64,000 bases of DNA, taken from Symsagittifera roscoffensis. Lineage: Eukaryota; Xenacoelomorpha; Acoela; Convolutidae. The notes under the pieces were generated by a model, which saw only the letters and a program-made list of their open reading frames with translations, ran no database searches and was not told where the DNA came from. Location of the stretch: contig NW_026971510.1 in assembly GCF_963678635.1 (NCBI RefSeq), positions 1 through 64,000 on the forward strand. Reading direction: 5' to 3'. The first letter of the stretch is position 1. Each line of letters begins with the position of its first letter. The translations under genes were made by a program, and so were the position numbers. Below, piece after piece: positions 21,123 to 33,419 of the stretch.

Positions 21123-21632
21123 TTATTCGAGGTCATCGTCATCTTGCAATACAGCTTTCGGCTTAGCCGTCGCCGGCCTTGCAGACGATGGAGCTTGCAT
21201 GCCAATGACCGGCACTCCTGATGCTTTCATCATATCACGTGCAACTGACGGGTACTTTTCAGCCACCGCTTTTAAAACCTCAGGGGGTAAGCTGTGCTTT
21301 AAAAGGTTCAAAATTTGATTCGGCTGACCGCTCGCTACAACTGCATTGGCTAAATGAACCACAGCTTGTTCAATTTCTCCCCGCATTAAAAGCTCCTCTC
21401 CTTGTTGAATTTCCTCTAAGAAAAATCTTTGCATAGCAGCCTCATCTCTCAGATCAGGGTACTGGGTTGCATTCTTTCGTTCTAGTTCTTGCCGTTGTTT
21501 TTCACGCTTCGCTTTCAGCTTCGCTCTGAAGTCGGGAGCGCTCCGTCTCTTTCTGTCAAAATATACACAGTATGCCAGAAAAAGGCTGCTAGATACGCCC
21601 ACCAGTGCTAATTGAGTTTGTGCAGAAATCAT
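21123..21632 (-). CDS. TOMM20: Mitochondrial import receptor subunit TOM20
   Basis: A complete 169-codon frame without introns. The N-terminus carries a transmembrane anchor (QLALVGVSSSLFLAYCVYF, residues about 7-25) directly followed by DRKRRSAPDF, the signature of animal TOM20. A basic linker (KLKAKREKQRQELERK) and the receptor domain follow, with FFLEEIQQGEELLMRGE and VASGQPNQILNLL, a TPR-like helix pair that binds presequences. A Pro/Ala-rich stretch leads to an acidic end, DDDDLE. The product sits in the outer mitochondrial membrane and recognises presequences for the TOM complex. The family is usually about 145 residues; the extra length is in the C-terminal tail. Absence of introns is notable but no poly-A tail or target duplication is obvious, so a retrocopy is not shown. 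Confidence 0.93.
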   Translation of the reverse strand: MISAQTQLALVGVSSSLFLAYCVYFDRKRRSAPDFRAKLKAKREKQRQELERKNATQYPDLRDEAAMQRFFLEEIQQGEELLMRGEIEQAVVHLANAVVASGQPNQILNLLKHSLPPEVLKAVAEKYPSVARDMMKASGVPVIGMQAPSSARPATAKPKAVLQDDDDLE

Positions 21633-22143
21633 TATATTGTACTTTTGTGAATCATTATTGTCTGAAACGACTCATCTTCTAATTGAGACATAATTCCAGA
21701 AACACATGTCAGGCTTTTGGTGAAAAATAATAATTTTAGTACCTCTTTTCTCTGTAACTTTTCGATGACAGCCAACAGCATCTTCAAGAAAGTTTTATCT
21801 TGTCATCCAACAATGAAAGACTAAAAAACTAGGCTGAGGTGGAGCACGTTTAACAGTGAGTTGATCTGAGCCCGTTTCACAACTACGTCTATAGAAACAG
21901 GAATCACTTAACGCATCATTGATTTACTTGAGATCCCTTCTGTACAAAAAACTAAGCAATTTGAAGAACCTTTTTTTTCAAAATTATTAAATATACGACA
22001 CATTTATTCTGCTAAACAAAGTTAAAATAGTTCAAACAAAGAAACGTACTTTCAGAGCAATTTGCACTGCATGATCTGACCAAACGATTCTCGATTAAAA
22101 ATGATTTTCTTTTTTTTCTCTAGAATTCAAATGAAGAAACTTT

Positions 22144-22425
22144 TCAATGAAGATTTTGAGTCACAGTAGAGTAAAAAATTGATACCAATTGGATAAAATT
22201 TGTCAAACCAAAAATTTTTTCATTCAAGCTTGGCAAAAATTCGGCAAGTCGACAACTGGTAATAAGCAACGATTCGTGATGAGGTATTTGGCAAGTATCA
22301 AACGCTTGTTCGTCTTCGCTGAGCTGCGCTAACATTCGCGAGGATAGTGCGCGTGAATCTGTTATGTTACGAATTGTTGCGTACAGTTCTTCTGGTACAA
22401 GTTTTTGCAAATAAGGTTTAAACAA
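22144..22425 (-). CDS. Possible coding exon, unknown
   Basis: Open frame of 93 codons. The first two thirds look protein-like (ELYATIRNITDSRALSSRML, AFDTCQIPHHESLLITSCRL); the end is weak. No good splice sites fix its limits, and no family is recognised. Confidence 0.3.
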   Translation of the reverse strand: MFKPYLQKLVPEELYATIRNITDSRALSSRMLAQLSEDEQAFDTCQIPHHESLLITSCRLAEFLPSLNEKIFGLTNFIQLVSIFYSTVTQNLH

Positions 22426-22692
22426 CTAGGGTTATTTTTTACCTACTTAATTGGTCGGAACAAAAACTATTCAATAGCGCTAAATCAAATGACAAAATAT
22501 CGAGTATAAAATTTAATCACTACAACTACGAAAACTAATCATACTTTAAGTTAATTTAATATAAATTAGCCACGTTGAGACCTTATTACTAAAGCTGATA
22601 AATGAAGTTGGAAAGCATATATTCTGATAATCTACTAATGCCTTCTTTTTGACAGATAATACAAAGGTTTAAATGATCTCTTCTTGCGTCAG

Positions 22693-22958
22693 TCAACAAT
22701 ATTCATCCCCATCTGAGCTTGAATCATCAAATGAAGTAATTCTTGGCGAGAACAGAGATGGCAAATTGTCTCCAGAACACGCCCCTAGTCCGTCGACCTC
22801 GTTTACCTTGATTTCGCCGAATTTCACTCGGGACGGTGTCAACTCAGTTGCATCGCCGTCGGCATGGAAAGATGTTGAGCTCTCGCGTAAACACGACTTC
22901 AGAGCTGTTTCAGTTGTCAGCGATCTCCTAGGAGTGACATTAGCCGAGCTATCGGATG
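22693..22958 (-). CDS. Possible terminal exon with a PP1-docking-like motif
   Basis: TGTTTTTATAG just upstream on the minus strand makes a strong acceptor. The frame then runs to a TGA at 22693 and is Ser-rich with RVKFGEIKVNEVDG (an RVxF-type motif) and an acidic SSSDGDEYC end. A plus-strand frame (22673-23023) of similar quality covers the same DNA, so strand is uncertain. The minus choice rests on the splice acceptor and composition. Confidence 0.4.
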
Positions 22959-23023
22959 CTATAAAAACAAAACAACCCATAGAGGCCAGATTTTCGGAGA
23001 AAAGAAGGATGTGGGCCGGCTAA

Positions 23024-26000
23024 AGTTTTCCTCCCAACAGATTTCGATAAAAACAAAAGTGTATGCAGTAGCGTGTTTAGGAGGCCAGGTCACCTAAATG
23101 GACACCCGGGCCACCTGAATAGTATCCTCCGACACTATTTTACGACAGTCATTTTAGGCTGACTAACCCTTAAAATTTTCAGAAGGCACCTTTGTGCGAG
23201 CCAATTTATACTTTTGCGGGTGAAGGAAAAATTCGGTAAACAACATTTTTTTTAATTTGCTAGAAAAATTCAGCTAAAAAACGACATTCAATGTTTTGGG
23301 AAATCTCGGAAAACAACTTTTAAAAAAAACTTCTGCAACTGAATTGCAAATTATTTTTAAAAAAAATAGTCTGTTTTTGGGTGAATGACAAGGAGACCGA
23401 TGTGATCCAGACAATGAACTTAATAAACAATTATGAGAGACGCTAGAGCAACCAAAGCAGACGCAAGGCACCCAATTAGAAGAAAATTAATAGCCAAATA
23501 TTGAATCTCTATTTCAACAGTAGATCTTTTGTTCGCTCGATTTGAGGGCAGGCAATTTATGTAAAAATCATTCGTTTATTGCCTTGACCGTTCAATTACC
23601 CGCCCAAATTCCTTCATTTTATTCGTTATGGAGTCCTCTATTTAGATCAGACACGTCTCCATGTCATTTTCCCCGCTTATTATTTCAATAGTTTGAATGC
23701 AAGATAAAAGCGGCACGAATCAGCATCAACCTCATACAATGTTGAAACCATGCCAAGCACTAGACATGTTCTATCAAGTGTTGAACATTTAAATTTTTCA
23801 GCCAGTTCTTCAAAGAATTTTTTTGAACTGTTTTTTGAACGAAAAGTCGTCTTATTTCAGATACACTGCTGATTTAAATTAACCGGACTCAACGAACAAT
23901 ATTTGAAAATTCGAGCACGTTTTTCTCGAATTAGGATAAGATCAGACAAAATCTGAAGAGATCAGAAGTTGCTTAGAATTTAATCAGAATTAATATGGTG
24001 CATTTTCCCCCAAAATTCTTAATCAAAATTTTACCCAAAAATGGGTCATTTTGGTTTTCTAAATTAATCAAGAAAAAAATGCTGAAACATCATTCAAAAG
24101 GTATTGTTGCCCTGAGCTTAAATATAAAAAAGATATATTATATTTCGTGATTATATTTCGTAACGTTATGAGGGTTTAAAGATTGCCATTTTGACCAATT
24201 TGGGATGATTAACGCGCGATATATATCGCCCTATTAACGCGTAAGCGGAGATTTCATCCGTCTTAGAAATCGTTCCAAATACTTTATATGGCGCGTTTTA
24301 AAAATTCCGAATTAAAAAATAAATAAATTTTATTACATTTTTTTTGCTATTACTGCTCCATAGACCTTAAAAAGGCAGTCGCAACATTCAGAGCTTCACC
24401 CTGTTACGAGCAGTCTTGTTAATTTTTCTTAGTTCATTTATGCAACAAACTTTCTCGTCGTAGTTCGGTATCATTCGTCCTAATTATGTTATTAGACGAA
24501 CGAATGATCCAAAATTTTTGTCTTATATATTGAGGTTGCATCTGAGAAAACACTCCGGTGTTTTTTATTAGGCTCTACGCCCTTAGTCTGATCTCATAAG
24601 AAGAAAAAGACAAGCCTGATGAGAACTCGACATCTTTCTTTTCAGTAAAAGTGAAACTTTAAGCCTTCATCCTTTCAACTACAGCATTGCGTCTTTTTCT
24701 ACCTTGTGATCAATTCTGCTATGCACTGGTATAATGTCTTAATTTGCAACCGTTCCAAGAACACCTTTCAAAACTTTTTGCATGACTTGCTAGAATAATG
24801 ATTTTGCGTTCTCAAAGTCTCTTTATTTTGTGTAGTCCTTTTGAGGTATTAGCCGAGTAAAACAATTGAGATTGTTCATATAATTTTATTTGGCAAAACG
24901 CATCTGAAAAATCAATTTCCGCAAATCTTTTTCAGCCTTCAATCTTTTCTCAATGCAGAGTAGAACAAGTTTTCAATTTTGATCTTTCAAAACATGAACT
25001 TTGTAATCAGCACACATCCTTGGTTGACAATTTTTTCTTAACCCATAAAAGAAGAGATGCATTTGTACGATCAAAGATCACCTGGTTCTTCTGGCCCCAA
25101 AATGTCTTTTCACAAAGGTATTAATTAATTTTTCGACCTTTGTCTCCGATGGAAGTAGATTTCGTCCTCAAAGGCAAACTTTGCGCGCTGCATTTGACAT
25201 AAGCTTCAAATCCTTCGATCATCATCAGCATTAAAGATCATGATAAATGGTTATACATATCTGGATATTTGCGATAATTGTCATCCACTGGCAATTCAGT
25301 TGTTTTTTTTAGCAAAATTAATTTATGTTTGATATTAGCCATTCAGCAATAAAAAGAACAAGAGTCATGTAGGTTAAGGACCAGTACTTCGGTTTAATTT
25401 CGTAAGCTTGCAAAAAAATCAGTGGCAGTTTCAGTAGAATTATCGGTTTCAATTTTGTCTGTTCAGCAATAAAAAGTCTTTGCTGTGGCTATAAGTATTG
25501 ATGTAACACTCATTCAATGTCAGCAAAAAGCATTCATTCTGCTTTCTAGGCGCGACCAGGAAATTATCTCAGTTTTTTTCGCTTGTTAAACTATTTTATA
25601 ATTAATTTATCAAATTTATAGTCAGTCAAATTTAGAACACGAACAATATCTTATGAGTTTTGGTTGAAATTATTAAGTTGTAGTGCTCTTGCTGTAAAAT
25701 TAAGTTTGCTCACATGACATGAAAACTGGATCTGTAGATATTTTTTCACTCCACTGACAATTATGAAAAATATGATTTTGTTTGAAACTGGGCGTCATTT
25801 ACATTTTTGACTTTTTAATTTTTGCCATTCGAGAGCGGAATTTGTCTTCCATTTAGCAAACTATCTTGTAACGAAATTTCGAAAAAAATAGTTAACCCGT
25901 AAAAAAATCAAAACTGAGAGTGAGTCACCTACGTATTAAGTATCTTCACTGCATTACTTGGTGCTTAAAAAGAAAAGTATATCTTAACAAGAAAAGTGAT

Positions 26001-26759
26001 TACGATCTAATTTTGAAACTATTATGATCTTTTAGTTGGTCTAAAAATAGAACACATTCGCCCCAGTTTTTCTTGACTTTAAAGAAACAAATCTGCACCC
26101 GAATCACGACTTCATTCGAGTCAAGAAAAGGAATCATAATAACGTCTGCATCCAAATTACGAATGATGACCAGTTTGATATCACACTTAAAAGCAAAGGT
26201 ATTTTCATTTGCGTAACTCTAATTTGCATGAAAAAAAACACCCCAAAATTTCTTCTCAAAATAAGGGAGATGATTGGATCAAAAATCATCTTATTAAGCT
26301 TCATGAAAAACCACCAAAACCATTAGACATATTGAAAACTGTTTCAGGTCTCAATGAAACCAAATAAAAGATCATTGAAAAATTACGAAAATTTTTCAAC
26401 TTTTGAAGAAAAAAATTCACGTTTAAGCTTTCGAAACTTTGGCTCTTTTTCCTTTTCCCCCACACCAGCAAAATTTTACAAGTAAAATTGCTGTTTCTAT
26501 TGTCCGATTGTTATGAAAATTGACACACGGACTAATTAGGCCATGGCAAACATTAGGCTCATTCCTATAGCCTGTTTAATTCAATTTTTACGTTAATACT
26601 AAGCTATTATTTTCTATGAAATTGACCCTATATAAAACGCAGACGAGTTTCATAACTTGGTACAGTCAAACAATATTCAAATGGCCTCCTCTTTCTCATT
26701 TTACCAAGTTGCATCATTTTTACATCTAGATCGCCTGTTTATTCTTCATGAAAAGACTG
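23024..26759. other. Non-coding, no gene seen
   Basis: 3.7 kb of AT-rich sequence without a convincing exon, RNA gene or clear repeat boundary. Confidence 0.5.
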
Positions 26760-27700
26760 CGCCAGCCTTTACTTCTCCTTCAATATGGAGATCAACGAGG
26801 AGCTCCTTGTAAAACTGGACAAAACACCCCTACCCTTGGTGAGGCACCTCAAATAACGCGGTGTTTTCTTTCACCCACCCCCGAGCTTCGCAGAGCACGT
26901 AAGTAAGTGGTCACCAAAAGCATCGCGCACCATAGCGATCCAGAAGGCCTTAACTAGGACAAAATGGGGGCAGTCAAAAGAGACATTAATTGGTTTAACT
27001 ACAAGGCTTTTGTCACAAAAACTTCAGATTAAGCATTCCCAGCATGGTCCCACGTCTCTGAGCAAATTTCAAATTGTTCAAAACGCGGCTCTCCGCGCTA
27101 TAACGGGTTGTGCAAAAAATGAGTGCTTCAGAAAACTTCGATTCTGAATGTAGCATTTTAAAAGTTTGACACCATCATAAAGTAATTTCCGCGCAGTTTA
27201 CCCTCAAAACCTATATCCCTTCAAACCCTCTACTAATCATCATTACCCCAAATCTTTCCCCGTAACATCCGTCCGAAAACATTTGAGATATAAAATCCCG
27301 GATTAGAAAATATCCTCCAAGACAAAGAAAACGCAACTTTTACTACTTTGAACGACTCTAGCGAACTAAGTTCTTTCGCCTCTTAAAATTACAAATTGAC
27401 TTTGAAGCAACCAAACACTATGTGCCGAGCAGTCTATTGCAGATGCGCCTCACAGAAAGCACTTCTACTCAAAACCCCCCGATACCTCCCCTTCTGAAGA
27501 ACCCTTCCCTCGCGTCACCAGGCGAACCCTTGCCCAATTAAGATCCGGCCATAGTCCCTTATTACTTGCTTTAGCAGAATATACCCCATGACCCTCCAAA
27601 CTATCCTTACACTACTTCCCCTTTAGACCTTTTTAACTGTTTCAAGGACACCGCTACGCGCCTCCCAGGGTCTAACACACAGTTAGACTGATAGAAATTA
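26760..27700 (+). mobile_element. Dead LINE (non-LTR retrotransposon) 3' fragment
   Basis: With frameshifts, the plus strand encodes pieces typical of the region after the reverse transcriptase in Jockey-like LINEs: TRTKWGQSKETLIGLTTRLL, then QIVQNAALRAITGC, and later RRTLAQLRSGHSPLLLAL near 27530. These match the 'WGQSKETL', 'VQNAALRxITGC' and 'LRSGHSPLL' landmarks of the class. No intact frame survives. Confidence 0.8.
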
Positions 27701-28244
27701 AACGCAATAGTATTAAAACAAGCAAACAAAACCAGAATCGCTTTTATATTTCGTTGACCCTAAAAAATACTTTTCTTTGAAATGCTTCAATTCCCAAATT
27801 TTAAAGAAAAAATGTATCTCCTTAAAGCTATTTGAATTTCAAGAATTCTTATGATAGACATCCGTTTGAAATAAATCCAAAATTAAAATAAATCCAAAAT
27901 TGTAACACAAAAAAAGAACGTATTTTGGAGCCTCTAGTAATGAAAACATTAATTTTAATCGCCCTATTCAAAAACAAACTTAGACTATTTATCAGGACAC
28001 GCTTCTTTTTGTAAAAAAAAAAATCAGGACGCATTGAAACAGCAAGAATTAAGCCGCTAAAAAACTGAAATCGATTTTGTAATTTAGAAAGGCATTGACC
28101 CTTTAATTGAAGCTGTTCACACTCGGACTTTATTATAGAAAGTGGCCAACTCGAGTTCTTGCCAAATTGCAAGAATTGTTAGCCATCGAAAAAAAATTGA
28201 AAACACTTCGTTCAATATCACTTAACTGCGTAGAGAAAAATAAG
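27701..28244. other. Non-coding, no gene seen
   Basis: AT-rich, presumably the 3' flank of the minus-strand gene that ends at 28245. Confidence 0.4.
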
Positions 28245-29180
28245 CTACACACCATTGGAGTCGATGATATTTGAAGATAGATTGATAGTATACGAAGCTG
28301 GTTTTGTATCTCCACTTTCCTCGTTCTCAGCTTCTAGGTCGTATGAAATGATTTCATCGTCACTGCAGGTATCGGAAGAAGAAGCATCGCTGTCTTCGTC
28401 CTTCTCTATTTCTTCTGCGTCACTGTTCTCATTTTCTTGGCCAAGTTTAGCTTTTCCCTGCTCTTCGCATATCTCATTTTCTTCTATACAAATTCCGTTA
28501 GCTTTTTCTGCGTGTTTGGCAAGATCCATGGTAAATTCAGAGTTATTATTCAGAAGTCCATACTGACTTTTTTGATTTGGTAACATCAGATTTGATATTT
28601 CCGGACTATGTTTGATATGAATATCTTCAAAATCCAAATTAGTTGTCAAATTGGAATCTTTCTCCAAAAGTGTTTCAAGCTGCGTTAAGCTTTCCTTGCA
28701 ACAGTTGCTGTTTGACTGAATTTCACAAACTATAGCTTCTTTTTCTATACCACTGCCTAATGCGCGCTTTTCATAATTCACTCCAATTGATACAGTACTG
28801 CTATAATATGTAGTTAATCCTTCAGGACAAAATGGCGCGTTTCCATTAGGGACTACTTTCTTTTCAACTGCGCTATTGCTGTCGATCAAATCATTTTCAG
28901 GCAAGGTTTCAAAGGATTTAGATTCAATCGAGTCAGTTTCGTTTCCTTTCGAAGCGAGATCATCCTCTCGGTATTCACAATCACGTTGCTTTTTGAATTG
29001 CTCAACGTTAATGAACTGAACAACCTCTTCGTTCACTTCATTATATTTCGATAAGTATTTTCTGTCATACCATTTGAACAGCATAATCATTACTGCCATT
29101 ATCAAGAGCGGAATAAATATAGGGCCTGAATAATCCCACATATAAATATAAGCCATATGCACCAAACGAAACAATCTCAT
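28245..29180 (-). CDS. Single-TM acidic protein, unknown function (311 aa)
   Basis: Intact frame from ATG 29180 to TAG. One transmembrane segment near the N-terminus (IFIPLLIMAVMIMLF, residues about 21-36) is followed by a basic stop-transfer KWYDRKYLSKY. This predicts a short outer/luminal end and a long cytosolic domain. The rest is low-complexity and strongly acidic (ENENSDAEEIEKDEDSDASS), with Ser/Asp stretches that could be casein kinase II sites. I recognise no family. A second in-frame Met at residue 9 could be the true start. Single-exon status was not tested. Confidence 0.6.
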   Translation of the reverse strand: MRLFRLVHMAYIYMWDYSGPIFIPLLIMAVMIMLFKWYDRKYLSKYNEVNEEVVQFINVEQFKKQRDCEYREDDLASKGNETDSIESKSFETLPENDLIDSNSAVEKKVVPNGNAPFCPEGLTTYYSSTVSIGVNYEKRALGSGIEKEAIVCEIQSNSNCCKESLTQLETLLEKDSNLTTNLDFEDIHIKHSPEISNLMLPNQKSQYGLLNNNSEFTMDLAKHAEKANGICIEENEICEEQGKAKLGQENENSDAEEIEKDEDSDASSSDTCSDDEIISYDLEAENEESGDTKPASYTINLSSNIIDSNGV

Positions 29181-30949
29181 TCCAAAGCTATTTCAAACTG
29201 ATTCGGTTGCGATATTCATTAATGTCATTTAGTTTTGATACTCCCCTGGTCAGTCGAAGTAGACTCAAAATTGTGACTTAGCGAGAAACTATTAAAAGCA
29301 GCATTGAATCAGTCTGTGGCAACATTTGTGATCTGAAGAATGAAACCAGAGTAAACACAAGGTACTTAAGCAAAATGGTACTTTAAAATTATATTACAAT
29401 ACCGTGGTCAAAAATCTCTAATATAAAAGTTCGGTTGTTTATTTTCTCAATCAACTGATATAATGAACCCTGTACTTTTCAGTGATGCCTTAGAAGGCAA
29501 AATCAAGCATTAGAATGCCTTTTTAGCTTTCACTGAAAAAAATGAAAATTTTTGAAGAAAAAGCTGGGTCAAATAAACTTTTATGTTATATGACTCGATA
29601 GAAGTTCATTCCAGACAAATATGTCAAACTTTTCAATTTTAAAACAGCAACAGCGGAACAAAAATTACAAAAAGAAACCAAGTCGACAACTTTTGATCAG
29701 ACACAAGTTGAGCAAAAAAAATATGATTTTATGAAAAAAAACGTCCAGCCTTTAACAACAGTGGACAACACTTGCACCTGCAATTATTTTCGGCCAGTTT
29801 AATTTTTGATGATTGTTGGCTAGAGAAGCACTCAACTTGAGCCGAGTCTGATTAAGAAACAGCCGCTTCAATTGTCCAGAAAAGGAAAAAGTGAATATTT
29901 GAAACATCATCACTAATTATTTTAGCGAATTAACGAACACAACTATCGGAACAGACAGGATCGGCTCTCAATCAGCGTCAGTTTCTTTTAGCTGAGATTA
30001 GCAGATAACGGTGAAATCAAGGATAGTCACAAGCTCTGTATTCAATCAAATAGTTGACGACGAATTTTTACTTATATTCTACAATATTTTTGTCTGTTGA
30101 AAGCTTTTTTTTTTAAAAAAATCGAATCCACAAACTAGAGAGTTGCAAGAAGTTAGAATACATATGATTTATTCAAAGAGCAAATGACCTTTTTCAGAAA
30201 AATTTGCGCCACTCTCCCAAAATTACATAGCGCCACAGAAAAGTCCCTATAGTCGACTGGTTGACCGCATTTGACTCATATAGTTTTGTTCAAAACCCCT
30301 ATATATGTAAACCAAATTTCTGTATCTAGTTAACGGATGGATTTGTCAAAACTTATGACCAATTGGTACTGAAAAATTAAATAATTATTAATTTGTTTCA
30401 AACAAAACTTGAAAACAAATAGCAACAGTCGTGGCACCTATTATTGTTATCGGAGCTAGTTCTCTGAACAGAGCCCTCAATAACTATCATAACGTGAGAA
30501 GTAGACTATCAAATAGCGTTCTGGTTGCAATTATTCCTGGTATCCATCGGACGGTTCCTGTCTCAGTTCCATTGCAGGTCTCAGCTCTCAAAACCATTGC
30601 AGAATCGTGATATGACAGAAGACGAGCGATATCCTATAGTAGTAGATCTTGATGTTTGAAACAAAAAGAAATTCTTATTCGTTTTCCATTAAAATGGGTT
30701 AGGTCAAAATCAACAACCTTTGTTTGAACACGTTATTTAGATGTCATTTCAAAGTCACAAGTCAAAATTGTTTCACTCCTTTCTCGAAAATAGCAATAAC
30801 AATTTCGTTTAAGGTCTTTGGTTTTTAAACAACCTAAAAATTGATCAATCACAGACGAGTATTTCAACACTCCCCCTCAACATGCACTTCCAAAGAGAAG
30901 CTTGCATATCTGCGCTAAGAGAACTTTTGGACAAAATAGCGAGCGTCAA
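29181..30949. other. Non-coding, no gene seen
   Basis: AT-rich; nothing recognised. Short runs near 30200-30300 are not convincing as coding or RNA. Confidence 0.4.
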
Positions 30950-31303
30950 AATAATATCTGTTTGCTGACGATGCGAAATTATACCGTCAAATTGAAGACA
31001 AATCGGATGTAACACGCATACATGAAGAATTACTATCACTAGAAACTTGGTCGGGCCAAAGTCTTTTGCCTTTAATATCGACAATTGTGTTCAAATGACA
31101 ATAGAAACCAAGAAATTGGATATGGAGAGGATTTACAAAATCAATGGCGAAAACATTAAAGAAGTGCAACTCGAAAAAGACCTGGGTATCTGGCTTGACA
31201 AGAAACTGCCATTCGAAACACACATCACTAAAAAAGCCAATAAGGCAAACGGCATGATAGCAGTTATTAAGAAAAGCTTCACTAAAGTCACGAAACAAGT
31301 ATT
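30950..31303 (+). mobile_element. Dead LINE reverse transcriptase fragment, cut by an LTR
   Basis: In broken frames the plus strand reads LFADDAKLYRQIEDKSD (RT palm FADD motif), then IHEELLSLETWSGQ. In another frame it reads INGENIKEVQLEKDLGIWLD, then ITKKANKANGMIAVIKKSFT. These are standard neighbours in CR1/RTE-like LINEs. The homology stops exactly where the LTR at 31304 begins. Confidence 0.75.
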
Positions 31304-32213
31304 TGTAACATTCGCCCGGAAGATACATATCGACGGAAAATAAACTAAGTCCTAAGACGACTGGCTAACGTCTAAACAGAGCTTTATATGCTTTTCACCG
31401 TCTCTACCAAGCCAGTACTTATCGGTGGTCTTTTCTAACATCGGGTCGACAAAAAACGTTACTGCTTTCGGCTTCGGTCAAAACACTCAAATTAACTTAA
31501 TTACATGCAGAAATAGTGAGCTCATGGCTGGGTCTCAGTATCCCCAGACCACGAGGTCACTCCTAAAAACAGGGCTACTACTATTTATTGAGTTATTATT
31601 GTTTTTGTTCAGTAGATAATCGAAGATGGATCAACCCTTTCCCCCAACTCCTAGCTTCTCATCCTTATCAAAACGAATCCAAATGTAAATTAAATTCAAT
31701 TCAGGACATGACAGGAAACTAAAAGTTCATATAAAAAGATAAAAGCCTCAGTCCCGAAACCCTTCCGGATTCTTGATTCCACAGAATCAAGCACGTTAAA
31801 CTTGACTTCTCCGTAACCCGGAAGGCTGTCTTCCACCCTTCACCGTTGTTCGCAACGGCCTTGCAACTATTGTAGCGACACAATAGTTGCAACTCGGAAC
31901 GTTCTCTGTCAACTCCGTGATTCGTTGTCGTTTCTTAATCAGAATTTCCGTTGTTCTCGCAATCACAACTAATGTTGTTCTGTTGCTCTTTAGCTCTTCT
32001 GCCAAAATGGCCGTTTCTGACGTTTCTCAGAAATGTTACGTCATCACTTCGAAAATTTAAATTTTCAAAATACCAGAATATTTTGACCTTCACCGTTCTA
32101 CTAATCATCCGAATAACGTCGTTAATCCTTCAAAATCACTAACTCGGAAGGTTCGCTGCTAAAAATTCGAAATCTGCAGAGATTGCATTTTTCCATTCTG
32201 GTCGAATGTCACA
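31304..32213 (-). repeat. 3' LTR of copy 1
   Basis: On the plus strand it begins TGTAACATTC and ends GAATGTCACA, so the tips form a near-perfect inverted pair with TG...CA ends. It is an inverted, diverged copy of 51158-52079. On the element's own strand a purine-containing GGGGAGTA lies just before it, a weak polypurine tract. Confidence 0.88.
31861..31892. other. Conserved hairpin inside LTR
   Basis: TTGCAACTATTGT (31861-31873) pairs with ACAATAGTTGCAA (31880-31892). The same 13-base stem occurs in the other LTR, with a different loop. Confidence 0.7.
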
Positions 32214-33106
32214 TACTCCCCGGACAGTCCGGTCAATGTCCTCATTGAATCACGCAATGTTCGTAAAATAGATAGTGTCATCGAACAGAATTTACAAAAT
32301 GCACGAAATTACTTTTATCCACGTCACATCGACTCACTGCAGAATGTAAATGGCATCATACCACATCACTATAGCCTTCAAATTCTTTCATTAATCTGCA
32401 CATTGAGGATAAGACCTAAGATAAAACATATTTTCCGACTTCCAATGTCAATGTCCTGATTAAAATTTTTTCTCTTAGATTTAAAAGGTGTTGGTTTGCA
32501 GGACAGTCCTGCCAACCAACAAGCTAAAATTATCCTACTATGCTTTTTCCCTTCGGAAATCTTGCTTGTTATTGTCCTGAATATTAAAACTAAGAAACTC
32601 TGTGGTTAGAAAGAACAATGAAACAATCTCCCTCTTCGAGAGATTACTCAAGCCTTCCATGTCACCACAAAATGATCAGTTCTCCTAGCTGATTAAAAAC
32701 AGTCATGTAGGCTAGTATTTTAAATATACTCCTTTACTTAAGCCTTCCTAAATAAATAGTAAGTGAGTGTCTCTAAAGCCACTCAACTAAAATCAAAATG
32801 CAAATTTATAAATGCAACAATTTCAAAACTCAACCAAATGTTTCAGTTTTCAATTACAACTTGGTTGCTTGGTTTCTCACTTGAGTTTTTTCACACACAT
32901 AAAACAATTCTGATTTATAACTTTTTCTTCATCACCCCTTTGTTTTCTTCTTTTTTCGTCGTTTAGAAGTTCTAAAACTTCTAAATTCTTCTAATTTTCT
33001 TTCTTGTTGCCTCTTGTTTTCTCGACCATTAGTCAATGTTCCATTTCTTCCTCCTGTGATACTGACTCCGCACTTTCGGTTTCCGTGTCTTGTAGCACAT
33101 CGTTGG
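32214..33106 (-). other. 3' untranslated region of copy 1
   Basis: Between the last small ORF and the 3' LTR; pyrimidine-rich on the plus strand, with no recognisable coding sequence. A GGACAGTCC-type palindrome recurs (near 32222 and 32500). Confidence 0.5.
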
Positions 33107-33355
33107 CTAAATCTGATCTAAATCTTTTAGACAATCTAATTTCCGCAATTGTTCTCTCGTCGGTGCCTCCTGTCTATTATTTTCTCTCACATGAGCTTCC
33201 AGCCATCGTATTGCCATCATAACTCCCATTATCACTATAGTTATGGGCTGTGATGAGTCTGGTAAACCCATGGAGAGCAGCTCTCCAGAGTCCCAGATCA
33301 ACACCAGATTACTACGCTTGGGATACCACCAGGTCTGCAGCAAGCAGTGGCTCAT
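33107..33355 (-). CDS. Small 3' accessory ORF of the retroelement (82 aa)
   Basis: ATG at 33355, stop TAG. The centre is hydrophobic (ITIVIMGVMMAIRWLEAHV), so it could be a single-TM protein; the C-terminal part is helical and charged. The start overlaps the previous frame. No family recognised; coding status uncertain. Confidence 0.35.
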   Translation of the reverse strand: MSHCLLQTWWYPKRSNLVLIWDSGELLSMGLPDSSQPITIVIMGVMMAIRWLEAHVRENNRQEAPTREQLRKLDCLKDLDQI

Positions 33356-33419
33356 CGCCTTCCCTCAACATCTTAACACAAGTGTTCAATGCAGGTACTG
33401 AAATCTGCTCTATCAGAAA

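Noticed and set aside
24205-24245. GC-rich palindrome around GCGATATATATCGC
   Set aside because: Short, single, and without a paired element.
27849-28172. 107-codon minus-strand ORF
   Set aside because: Random-looking translation next to the acidic protein gene's 3' end.
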